In this document: one piece after another, positions 1 through 6,935 of the stretch
Position numbering within the stretch: position 1 is the stretch's first letter
Layout: each line of letters begins with the position of its first letter
NCBI GenBank assembly: GCA_019416425.1
Contig: DXXK01000073.1
Coordinates: 15,416-79,415, forward strand
Source of the DNA: Bacteroidales bacterium
Lineage (GTDB): Bacteria; Bacteroidota; Bacteroidia; Bacteroidales; Muribaculaceae
Length of the DNA: 64,000 bases
Direction: 5' to 3'
Program-made: the position numbers and the translations under genes
The notes under the pieces: generated by a model
What the model saw: only the letters and a program-made list of their open reading frames with translations
Databases searched by the model: none
What the model was told of the DNA's origin: nothing

Positions 1-171
1 CCTTCGGTGGGTATAATTCTATGCCCAGAAGTAGACAGGGTTGTGGTCGGGTATGCAATGAGCCGGAGCATGAGTCCCACGATGATAGCTGAATATAAGC
101 GTATTCTTATACCGCAGGAGCGGCTGCAACAACAACTTAATGAGTTCTGTAATCTGTTTTTGGACAAATAA
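1..171 (+). CDS. DUF1016/YhcG-family PDDEXK nuclease, C-terminal end (partial)
   Basis: The reading frame is open from base 1 to a TAA at 169-171 and gives 56 residues, starting PSVGIILCPEVD and ending in a basic, Gln-rich helix. The pattern G-I-I-L-C-x(5)-V-V-V-x-Y-A followed by x-AEYK resembles the C-terminus of DUF1016 (YhcG) proteins, which carry a PDDEXK nuclease fold and are often found inside type I restriction loci between hsdM and hsdS. The catalytic part lies outside the window. Its stop overlaps the next ATG by one base (TAATG), so it is probably co-translated with hsdS. The family call rests on a short tail; the tail of another HsdS-like or HsdM protein is the main alternative. 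Confidence 0.6.
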   Translation, partial: PSVGIILCPEVDRVVVGYAMSRSMSPTMIAEYKRILIPQERLQQQLNEFCNLFLDK

Positions 172-1637
172 TGATTGCTATGGATACGAAGAAATTACGT
201 CAAAAGATATTAGACCTCGCCATTCGTGGAAAGTTAGTGCCGCAAGACCTCAACGACGAGCCAGCATCCGTGCTTCTCGAATGCATCCGCGCCGAGAAGG
301 AACGTCTTATTGCCGAAGGCAAAATCAAACGCCCAAAAAGGGCCAAATCATCTTCCGCTGAGTCCCATTATCAGAACTTCGATCCGCCATTTCCTATCCC
401 CGAAAGCTGGACATGGTGTATTTTGTCTGACTGTTGTCATATCGCAGGAAGAATAGGATTTCGAGGATATACCAAGGATGATTTAGTCAGTGAACGTAAT
501 GGCGCTATCACTCTTAGTCCATCGAATATTGTCAATGGCTCAATGCAATATGATACATGTACATATATATCATGGAATAAGTATCATGAATCGCCAGAAA
601 TACAAGTGCAAAATAATGATATTTTACTTGTGAAAACAGGTTCGTCTTTTGGGAAATGTGCTTTAGTTAAAGATTTGCCCCAAGAAGCAACCATAAATCC
701 TCAATATGTGGTATTAAAGCATATCATGGTTAGTCCTGAGTATTTAACAATTCTGCTTCAATCTCGGTATGCACGAAACTGTTATGAAAGATTTGTTCTT
801 GGGACGGCTATACCAACATTTACACAAGAAAAATTAGGGAGTCTTGCTGTCCCAATGCCACCGTATCAAGAGCAGTTAAGAATAATTCAAAAATTGCACG
901 AGATACAGAGCGCAATAGAATCAATAATCAAAAATAAGCAAGAATTGGAATCCTGTATTAAGAAGACCAAATCAATGATTCTTGATCTTGCTATGCAAGG
1001 CAAACTCGTGCCGCAGGATCCGACTGATGAGCCTGCCTCCGACATGCTCCTGCGAATCAATTCCAAGGCGAAGATTATAACCGATAACCCACATTATCCG
1101 CAATTACCATCAGTATGGTGTATTGCCACTATAAATGATGTCTTTGAAATCAACCCGAAAAATAAAGCAGACGGGGATATGGAAGCGGGTTTTGTGCCTA
1201 TGGCTTCTATTTGTAATGGGTTTAATAATACGTTTGTCTATACTCCACGAAAATGGGATGAAATAAAAAATGGATTTACTCATTTTGCCAATGGAGATAT
1301 TGCAGTGGCAAAGATTTCTCCATGCTTAGAGAACCGCAAATCTATGATATTGAAAAATCTCCCAAATGGAATAGGTAGTGGCACCACAGAACTATTAGTA
1401 TTCCGAAGTAAGGTAATTTATCCGGAATATGGGCTTCTGTTTTTCAAATCAGATGACTTCATAAAACAATGCATGGGAACCTTCAATGGTGTTGTAGGTC
1501 AGCAAAGGATTGGTAAAAAGATTGTTGAGGAAATACCTATTCCGATACCTCCGTATAAAGCTCAGATGAAAATTGCAAATGAAGTTAAGCGACTATTTGA
1601 CACATTAGATCAAATAAATTCTAACTTAGCGAATTAG
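171..1637 (+). CDS. hsdS: Type I restriction-modification specificity subunit HsdS (expressed copy)
   Basis: This 488-residue protein chooses the DNA target of a type I restriction-methylation complex. It has the two-repeat layout of HsdS. A conserved N-terminal block (KLRQKILDLAIRGKLVPQD, residues 8-26) leads to IPESW (76-80) and the first target-recognition domain. A central coiled-coil block around residues 235-305 repeats the N-terminal motif (KSMILDLAMQGKLVPQD) and leads to the second target domain. ATG 171 overlaps the stop of the upstream gene; ATG 180 is an alternative start. Bases 361-410 and 1077-1108 recur in inverted orientation downstream, exactly at the start of each target domain. 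The last 17 bases overlap the end of a convergent silent cassette. HsdR and HsdM are not in the window. Confidence 0.93.
   Translation: MIAMDTKKLRQKILDLAIRGKLVPQDLNDEPASVLLECIRAEKERLIAEGKIKRPKRAKSSSAESHYQNFDPPFPIPESWTWCILSDCCHIAGRIGFRGYTKDDLVSERNGAITLSPSNIVNGSMQYDTCTYISWNKYHESPEIQVQNNDILLVKTGSSFGKCALVKDLPQEATINPQYVVLKHIMVSPEYLTILLQSRYARNCYERFVLGTAIPTFTQEKLGSLAVPMPPYQEQLRIIQKLHEIQSAIESIIKNKQELESCIKKTKSMILDLAMQGKLVPQDPTDEPASDMLLRINSKAKIITDNPHYPQLPSVWCIATINDVFEINPKNKADGDMEAGFVPMASICNGFNNTFVYTPRKWDEIKNGFTHFANGDIAVAKISPCLENRKSMILKNLPNGIGSGTTELLVFRSKVIYPEYGLLFFKSDDFIKQCMGTFNGVVGQQRIGKKIVEEIPIPIPPYKAQMKIANEVKRLFDTLDQINSNLAN
361..410 (+). repeat. 50-bp inverted repeat, left arm (hsdS target domain 1 boundary)
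   Basis: These 50 bases encode the stretch ending in IPESW just before target domain 1. Their exact reverse complement lies at 4245-4294, in the 5' end of the distal inverted hsdS cassette. I compared the two arms base by base: they match over all 50 positions and diverge immediately on both sides. The reading frame is the same in both copies, so an inversion between them keeps the gene in frame while exchanging everything downstream. Confidence 0.95.
1077..1108 (+). repeat. Inverted-repeat site before hsdS target domain 2 (shared by two cassettes)
   Basis: Two overlapping recombination-type repeats meet here, in the codons for ITDNPHYPQLP. Bases 1086-1108 (23 bp) are perfectly inverted at 2138-2160, the start of the proximal silent cassette. 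Bases 1077-1095 (19 bp, ATAACCGATAACCCACATT) are perfectly inverted at 3578-3596, inside the distal cassette. Target domain 2 could therefore be exchanged with either of two others. Confidence 0.92.
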
Positions 1638-2160
1638 AGATCTCGTCAAATGCCATATTCCATGATAAAATTGCCTTTACAATGCGTAGCTGCTCAGTAT
1701 ATGGAGGTACTGGGATAGCATATTTTTTAACTATTGCTGGTTGCGCTCGTGTCAAGCTGCCACCAACTCCTGAAACTTGACTACATAATAATTCTCGGAA
1801 CTTAGATGACTCAAAATAATATCTTAAAAATGATGGATTAAATAGAGCAGATCGTACGACAATCCATTCTGACGAAGCAATTTGAGAAAATTCGGAATTC
1901 TTAGACACTTCCCAAACTCTATTTAAATGAGGATTAATCTTACATAAGAGAACATCATCTTTCCGTATTAATTGCTTAGTCGAACCAATACCGCTTCCTT
2001 GCAAAATCTCTGGTCTTCCTGTTATAAATGCAGGAACACTATATAGCTCGAAGATTTGATTAGGATTATTTCCCGGATTTATTGTTTCTGACCTATATTC
2101 ATTAATTGAATCAATAGTGGTTAGAATCCAATTATCCGGTAATTGCGGATAATGTGGGTT
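1621..2160 (-). pseudogene. Silent hsdS 3' cassette (second target domain only)
   Basis: On the minus strand the frame is open from 2160 (NPHYPQLPDNW...) to the stop at 1621-1623, about 180 codons. It encodes a target-recognition domain and an HsdS-type C-terminus (IPVPPYTEQLRIVKAI). There is no start codon: upstream of the NPHY repeat the frame meets a TAA. It is therefore a promoterless cassette that would be expressed only after inversion between 1086-1108 and 2138-2160, which would splice it in frame behind the N-terminal half of the active hsdS. Its stop overlaps the tail of the active gene by 17 bp. Confidence 0.88.
2138..2160 (-). repeat. 23-bp inverted repeat, right arm
   Basis: This is the exact reverse complement of 1086-1108, with mismatches beginning directly outside the 23 bases. 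It sits at the 5' edge of the silent cassette 1621-2160 and about 40 bp before the recombinase start. Confidence 0.95.
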
Positions 2161-2201
2161 GCGTTATCTTAATCGTGTTCAATTCAATTTTTGAATATGA
2201 T

Positions 2202-3005
2202 ATGATAACAAAGTACAAATCATTTCTTTCGCACCAAGATTTGGCTGCGAACACCGTCCGCTCATATGTGTGGACGGTGACGCATTTCCTTGAAAAGTAC
2301 AAGGAAGTGACGCGAGAGAATCTTCTCGCCTACAAAGGGTATCTTGTGGAGCACCACAAGCCCCAGACAGTGAACCTTCGACTTCAGGCAATCAACAAAT
2401 ATCTGGAGTTTATAAAGAAGGAGAAACTAAAGATGCGTTTCGTAAAGGTTCAGCAAAAGAACTTCCTTGAAAACGTAATCAGCGATGCTGACTACAAGTT
2501 CTTCAAAACAAAACTGAAAAAGGACGGTCATACTTCATGGTATTTTGTGGTGTGGTTTCTCACTGCCACCGGTGCCCGAGTAAGTGAACTGCTTCAAATC
2601 AAAGCCGAACACGTTCAGCAGGGTTACCTCGACATCTACTCCAAAGGAGGCAAGCTTCGGCGCCTTTATATTCCAAAGGCTCTTCGCTCCGAAGCAATTA
2701 ATTGGCTCAAAGAACGAGGACTAAATTCCGGGTATATCTTCCTCAACCGTTTCGGACAAAGAATCACAGCTCGTGGCATAGCGCAGCAGCTCAAACTGTT
2801 CGCTAAGAAATACGGTATCAACACCGCTGTAGTCTATCCACATTCTTTCCGACATCGCTTCGCCAAGAACTTCCTTGACCGCTACAACGATCTCGCTCTC
2901 CTTGCTGACCTCATGGGACACGAAAGTATTGAAACCACGCGCATCTATCTGCGCCGTACCTCCACTGAGCAGCAAGCCATAGTCGACAAAATAGTCAACT
3001 GGTAA
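2202..3005 (+). CDS. Tyrosine recombinase of the hsdS inversion locus
   Basis: This 267-residue protein has a SAM-like N-terminal core-binding domain (about 1-90) and a tyrosine-recombinase catalytic domain. The catalytic residues are visible: Arg126 (TGARVSEL), a Lys near 151 in the beta-hairpin, His214-x-x-Arg217 (PHSFRHRF), His240 (LMGHESIETT) and the nucleophile Tyr249 (TRIYLRR). ATG 2202 is chosen because the upstream in-frame ATG at 2154 lies inside the inverted repeat. The gene sits between two silent hsdS cassettes, which is where DNA invertases of type I specificity loci are found in Bacteroidetes and Firmicutes. It most likely catalyses the inversions. It lies inside the largest invertible segment, so its own orientation would flip. 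Confidence 0.92.
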   Translation: MITKYKSFLSHQDLAANTVRSYVWTVTHFLEKYKEVTRENLLAYKGYLVEHHKPQTVNLRLQAINKYLEFIKKEKLKMRFVKVQQKNFLENVISDADYKFFKTKLKKDGHTSWYFVVWFLTATGARVSELLQIKAEHVQQGYLDIYSKGGKLRRLYIPKALRSEAINWLKERGLNSGYIFLNRFGQRITARGIAQQLKLFAKKYGINTAVVYPHSFRHRFAKNFLDRYNDLALLADLMGHESIETTRIYLRRTSTEQQAIVDKIVNW

Positions 3006-3022
3006 TCCACGTTACGCATAGT

Positions 3023-3057
3023 ATCCTTGCAATCACTATCATCAAGATTGCAAGGAT
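3023..3057. terminator. Perfect hairpin between convergent recombinase and hsdS cassette
   Basis: ATCCTTGCAATC (3023-3034) and GATTGCAAGGAT (3046-3057) form a perfect 12-bp stem (13 bp with the flanking T-A pair) around an 11-base loop. It follows the recombinase stop and overlaps the last codons of the convergent cassette. It probably stops transcription from both sides, although a clear T-run is missing. Confidence 0.55.
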
Positions 3058-3577
3058 ATTTCGATTCTGTCTAAAATCGCGAATAACGACTCTATCCGGT
3101 CAAGAATCCTTATCTGTTCCTCGGCCGGGATTAAAGGAACAATCAACTTATGGAGAGCGTTTGATGAGAATCCTTGTAACGCAATTCCCTTTCCTCCAAT
3201 CAACTGATTGTGTTTATAAGCTCTTAGAATCTTGCAATATAGTCGAGTACATATTTCTTTCGAATATGGCCTAAGGCGGTGTAGATGGTTTTGAATCATT
3301 ATGCTTCTGTCCAAATCCCATATAGCGGCACGCCCAATATCCCCGCCTTCACATACTAACAAATCTCCTTTTTTTACCGAACATTTATCAACTTCGCTAT
3401 TCTTGAACAACATTCTTTTCAAGGATGATAATTCAAATCGTTCCCAATAAACATTAGATGTGGTGATATACTCATACTCTATGCCATCCCCATTGGAGGC
3501 ATTTAGTGCTTTCCCAGTGTTATGATGGAATATGTCTCCAAGTTGACACCAGCACCAACTTGCGGGAATATTCCATG

Positions 3578-3596
3578 AATGTGGGTTATCGGTTAT
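3578..3596 (-). repeat. 19-bp inverted repeat inside distal hsdS cassette
   Basis: This is the exact reverse complement of 1077-1095. It lies in the central block of the distal cassette, at the codons for ITDNPH, and neighbouring sequence on the conserved side is homologous but diverged. It is the shortest of the three repeat pairs. Confidence 0.85.
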
Positions 3597-4244
3597 TATC
3601 TTAGCCTTCGGATTGATACGACGGAGCATCTCGGCCGCTGGTTCATCAGATGCATCCTGTGGAACAAGCTTCCCCTGCATTGCAAGGTCGAGAATCTTGG
3701 ATTTTACCACATTAATGCGTTCTTCTAGAAGTACTTTTGATGCTTCTAAAAGTTCAATAGATTCTATAACAAACCCATATTGCTCTGCTATTCTCCTTTG
3801 CTCGTGTATAGGAGGTAAAGGAATGAAAAGAGAGCTAATTTTTCCAAGATTTAGGTTAGGTTGGTTTCCACCCTCAGCCAATATCCTTAACTGATAATAG
3901 TTAGCAAGTAAATATAGTTTTACAAAATTTTTGGTTTCAGAGATATAAGGAATTATTGCTGCACATGCCTGATTTGATGCCGCTTCAATTCTAAGTTCAG
4001 TGACTTGCCCTCTGGTCTTACCCTCGCCATACATTGCCATAAGAAGAGTTCCAGTAGGATATATTTCACAATTTGTCTCTTTTAAAGCCAATTCAGTAAT
4101 CAAATCCGTTGGCTCATCTACATAGGGAAAGGAAGTGACAGAACTACTTACCCAGTTTATATTTCCGCCATAATACTTCATATTGGATTTTGATGGTGTT
4201 GCTCCAGTTCCAATCATGGCAATATCTTCCAGTCTTACCCATTC

Positions 4245-4294
4245 CCAGCTTTCGGGGATAGGAAATGGCGGATCGAAGTTCTGATAATGGGACT
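4245..4294 (-). repeat. 50-bp inverted repeat, right arm
   Basis: This is the exact reverse complement of 361-410. It marks the right edge of the invertible locus. Immediately to its right, plus-strand codons resembling the end of an HTH protein begin. Confidence 0.95.
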
Positions 4295-4382
4295 TACCCA
4301 TAGTTCCACCGCGGACAAAAAGAAGATGCTGGATAAGATAGCTAAAGCTCTAAATCTCAATATGCAGGTTGAAATTGTCTAA
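4295..4382 (+). pseudogene. Remnant C-terminus of an XRE/HTH-type protein
   Basis: Just outside the 50-bp repeat, plus-strand codons read SSTADKKKMLDKIAKALNLN and then MQVEIV with a TAA at 4380-4382. The order 'serine-rich turn, KKMLDKIAKALN' is typical of the last helix of XRE-family antitoxin or regulator HTH domains. No start codon or first helices are present on the left, where hsdS sequence takes over. I read it as a gene cut by formation of the invertible locus. The evidence is short, so chance similarity is possible. Confidence 0.4.
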
Positions 4383-4574
4383 TGATCATGTCTATGGAAT
4401 GGAAAAGATATGTTTTTCATGGGATGTTGATAATTAGGGGGAGATTTACATCGTTAGAATAATGAATGAGGAAAACCATCAAATCAGCCGGAAGGTGGGG
4501 AGGAGTTATTGAGAACCATCTGTCGAATCTGATATACTCGTTCAAGTAAAAACTCAAATTCAATAACTGACACT

Positions 4575-5576
4575 ATGGCAAAGGAAATACAGTTTATACT
4601 ATATAATCTTCCTGACAATTCAGGTTCGATACAGGCTTATGTAGAAAATGAGACACTATGGCTCACTCAGAAAGCTATGGCCCAATTATTCGATGTGGGA
4701 GTTCCTGCTATAAATAAGCATATTACAAATATATATCAAGAGGGAGAACTATTGCCTGAGGCAACTATTTCCAAAATGGAAATAGTTCAACAAGAAGGTA
4801 ATCGTAAGGTCAAGCGGGAACAAACGTTTTATTCCCTTGACGCCATTATCAGCGTTGGCTATCGCGTCAATAGCCAGAAAGCCACTAAGTTTCGCCAATG
4901 GGCGACAAAGGTTCTTAATGAATTTATCCGAAAGGGATTTGTGCTGGATGATGATCGCCTGAAGCAAGGGACCGCTGTTTTCGGACAAGACTACTTCCGC
5001 GAACTCTTAGAGCGTGTTCGTTCCATTCGTGCCAGCGAGCGTCGCATCTGGCAACAGATAACGGACATCTATGCTGAGTGCAGTGTCGATTATGACCGTC
5101 TGTCTCCGACAACCAAGGATTTTTATGCAATGGTGCAAAATAGGTTTCACTATGCTATTACCGGACACACTGCCGCAGAGATTATCCATGCCGGTGCTGA
5201 CCATACAAAGCCTCACATGGGATTGACAACATGGAAGTATGCTCCCGATGGTAGAATATTAAAGTCCGATGTCAGTATTGCCAAGAACTATCTTACTGAA
5301 AAGGAAATACGTTCACTTGAACGCACTGTCACATCCTACTTCGATTATATCGAAGGGCAGATTGAGCGTGGGAATGTCTTCAATATGGATCAGTTTGCCG
5401 CAAGCGTGAATAAATTCCTGACCTTCAATGACTATAAGATTCTTCCCAATCACGGAAGCATATCGGCTGCGGAGGCCAAAGCTAAAGCCGAAGCCGAATA
5501 CGACCTCTTCAATCCCACTCAGCAAATCGATTCCGATTTCGACAAAGAAATCCGCAGTCTGCTCGATATAGATTAA
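4575..5576 (+). CDS. RhuM-family protein
   Basis: This 333-residue protein has the features of the RhuM (COG3943, 'virulence protein') family. There is an N-terminal IQAYVENETLWLTQ segment, a DNA-binding-like region with AQLFDVGVPAINKHI, then FYSLDAIISVGYRVNSQKATKFRQWA, and a C-terminal helical domain. RhuM genes are recurrent passengers of type I restriction loci and pathogenicity islands; their biochemical role is not established. The gene stands alone after a 192-base gap from the HTH remnant and converges with the small membrane gene at 5589. Its base composition resembles the restriction locus more than the core genome, so it probably arrived with that block. Confidence 0.85.
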   Translation: MAKEIQFILYNLPDNSGSIQAYVENETLWLTQKAMAQLFDVGVPAINKHITNIYQEGELLPEATISKMEIVQQEGNRKVKREQTFYSLDAIISVGYRVNSQKATKFRQWATKVLNEFIRKGFVLDDDRLKQGTAVFGQDYFRELLERVRSIRASERRIWQQITDIYAECSVDYDRLSPTTKDFYAMVQNRFHYAITGHTAAEIIHAGADHTKPHMGLTTWKYAPDGRILKSDVSIAKNYLTEKEIRSLERTVTSYFDYIEGQIERGNVFNMDQFAASVNKFLTFNDYKILPNHGSISAAEAKAKAEAEYDLFNPTQQIDSDFDKEIRSLLDID

Positions 5577-5588
5577 TGTCAGAAGGGA

Positions 5589-5912
5589 TTATCGGCGGAA
5601 GTAGCGTAGAAAGGCGAAGCGGGGACGGGACTGGAGGTAACGGAGGTTGCGCTCGTTGGCGTAGGCCTCGCGCTCGAAGGAGATGTTGCTGTAGGCGTTG
5701 CCCGGCCGGAACAGACGGTAGAACCATTCCAGCAGATACAGTATATAGAACGGGATATACCATAGCTCCTTCATCTGGGCGGTATGGATTCGCTCGTGGT
5801 TCAGGTCAATCTCTGTGACCTGCTCCTTCGTGCCCTTTACAAACAGGACTCCGAACAGATTGATGGCAAAGAACCGGCCGAACGGTATCAGCTTGTTATA
5901 TATAATCTTCAT
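5589..5912 (-). CDS. Small membrane protein with HExxH-like motif
   Basis: This 107-residue protein has an N-terminal hydrophobic stretch (FFAINLFGVLFV), a motif NHERIHTAQ in which HERIH fits the zincin pattern HExxH, a second hydrophobic stretch (LWYIPFYILYLLEWFYRLF) and a downstream FEREAYANE that could supply a third metal ligand. This order (membrane segment, HExxH, membrane segment, Glu-rich helix) resembles minimal membrane metallopeptidase-like proteins found in Bacteroidetes. Activity is not shown. It converges with rhuM, with 12 bp between the ends. I cannot assign a named family. Confidence 0.6.
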   Translation of the reverse strand: MKIIYNKLIPFGRFFAINLFGVLFVKGTKEQVTEIDLNHERIHTAQMKELWYIPFYILYLLEWFYRLFRPGNAYSNISFEREAYANERNLRYLQSRPRFAFLRYFRR

Positions 5913-5988
5913 ATCCTTTTTACCCTTGTCATAATAATGCAGACTCTTTTCTTATCCCGCATGATTCCGCAATATCAGGTGTATCCAC

Positions 5989-6792
5989 CTACCTCTGACC
6001 ATACCTTAATTGCCAGAAGGCCACCGCAGCTGCTGCGCCGACGTTCAGGGAATCGACCTGATGGTGCATGGGTATCCTGACCGTATAGTCAGCTTCGGCG
6101 ATGGTAGCCGTCGGCAGTCCGTCGCCTTCGGTTCCGAGGACCAGCGCGAGCCGCTCCTGATCCTGCAGGACGGGGTCATCGAGACTTATGGAATCATCGG
6201 ACAGCGCCAAGGCGGCATTCTTATATCCAATGCGGCTCAATTCCTGTAGTGGAGATTCCGAGAAGGTCCAGGGCACCAGGAATACGGTTCCCATAGATAC
6301 GCGCACGGAGCGGCGGTTCAGCGGATCGCAGGAATCGGAAGACAATACAACCGCGTCCACACCCAATGCCGCGGCCGAGCGGAATATGGAACCGATATTG
6401 GTGGTGTCGGTCACCCCGTGGATCACGGCTACCCGATGACCGTCCTTGCAGATATCCTCCACGGATGGAAGCTGTTTGCGGCGCATGGCGCACAGTACCC
6501 CTCGGGTCAGCTTGTAGCCTGTTATAGCTGTCAACTGTTCCCGGCTGCCGGTATAAACCGGTATTTCGGGGCATGCTGCTATTATGTCGGCGGCATCGCC
6601 GCTGATGTGACGTTGCTCGCATAGCAGCGACATCGGTTCATAACCGGCCTGAAGTGCGACGCGTATCACCTTTGGACTCTCGGCAATAAACAGCCCCTCG
6701 CTGCATTGCGGCCACTGACGCAGCTGGGCCTCGGTCAGACCTACATATTCCGCCACTCTGGGATCATTGATGTCTTCAATCTCTATAACCAT
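5989..6792 (-). CDS. TrmH/SpoU-family RNA 2'-O-methyltransferase
   Basis: This 267-residue protein shows the SPOUT motifs: motif 1 with TTNIGSIFRSAAALG (Asn132 and Arg138 are the conserved pair), motif 2 LALVLGTEGDGL and motif 3 IPMHHQVDSLNVGAAAAV near the C-terminus. The first 100 residues resemble the substrate-binding extension (YADGRLEP-like region) of TrmH-type enzymes. It should methylate a ribose 2'-OH in tRNA or rRNA with S-adenosylmethionine; the target base cannot be told from sequence. It appears monocistronic, with a TAACTTTG -7 box upstream at 6818-6825. Confidence 0.88.
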   Translation of the reverse strand: MVIEIEDINDPRVAEYVGLTEAQLRQWPQCSEGLFIAESPKVIRVALQAGYEPMSLLCEQRHISGDAADIIAACPEIPVYTGSREQLTAITGYKLTRGVLCAMRRKQLPSVEDICKDGHRVAVIHGVTDTTNIGSIFRSAAALGVDAVVLSSDSCDPLNRRSVRVSMGTVFLVPWTFSESPLQELSRIGYKNAALALSDDSISLDDPVLQDQERLALVLGTEGDGLPTATIAEADYTVRIPMHHQVDSLNVGAAAAVAFWQLRYGQR

Positions 6793-6817
6793 GATGTCGC
6801 TTTCGAAGTTCTACATG

Positions 6818-6825
6818 CAAAGTTA
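6818..6825 (-). promoter_or_regulatory. Bacteroidetes -7 box for the TrmH gene
   Basis: On the minus strand the bases read TAACTTTG, a perfect TAnnTTTG, 26 bases before the ATG. No good TTTG was found 19-21 bases further upstream, so only half of the promoter is convincing. Confidence 0.5.
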
Positions 6826-6880
6826 CGAAAAAACTCTTGAATAGCGGTAGGCAAAGTTGATTCATATCCGCCGCATTGCG

Positions 6881-6913
6881 ATAAAAAGGAGACCGGAGGA
6901 ATCTCCGGTCTCC
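6881..6913 (-). terminator. Rho-independent terminator of aspT-aspD
   Basis: GGAGACCGGAG (6888-6898) and CTCCGGTCTCC (6903-6913) form a perfect 11-bp stem with a 4-base loop. On the minus strand it is followed by a run of five T residues. It begins 23 bases after the aspD stop. Confidence 0.9.
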
Positions 6914-6935
6914 CATAGGAATCACATAATCTGTA

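Larger units (their letters stand above)
3042..4301 (-). pseudogene. Silent hsdS cassette with two target domains, lacking the conserved N-terminus
   Basis: The 419-codon frame encodes SHYQNFDPPFPIPESW at residues 4-19, a target domain, a central block matching the active hsdS (KSKILDLAMQGKLVPQD), a second target domain and an HsdS C-terminus. It lacks the first 65 or so residues of the active gene. An ATG precedes the repeat (4299-4301), so weak translation cannot be excluded, but I see no promoter and treat it as a storage cassette. Inversion between 361-410 and 4245-4294 would join it in frame to the fixed N-terminus. Inversion at the internal 19-bp repeat would donate only its second target domain. 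Confidence 0.85.

Noticed and set aside
2154..2201. Upstream in-frame ATG for the recombinase at 2154
   Set aside because: It lies within the 23-bp inverted repeat, and the extra 16 residues do not resemble a recombinase N-terminus; ATG 2202 fits better.
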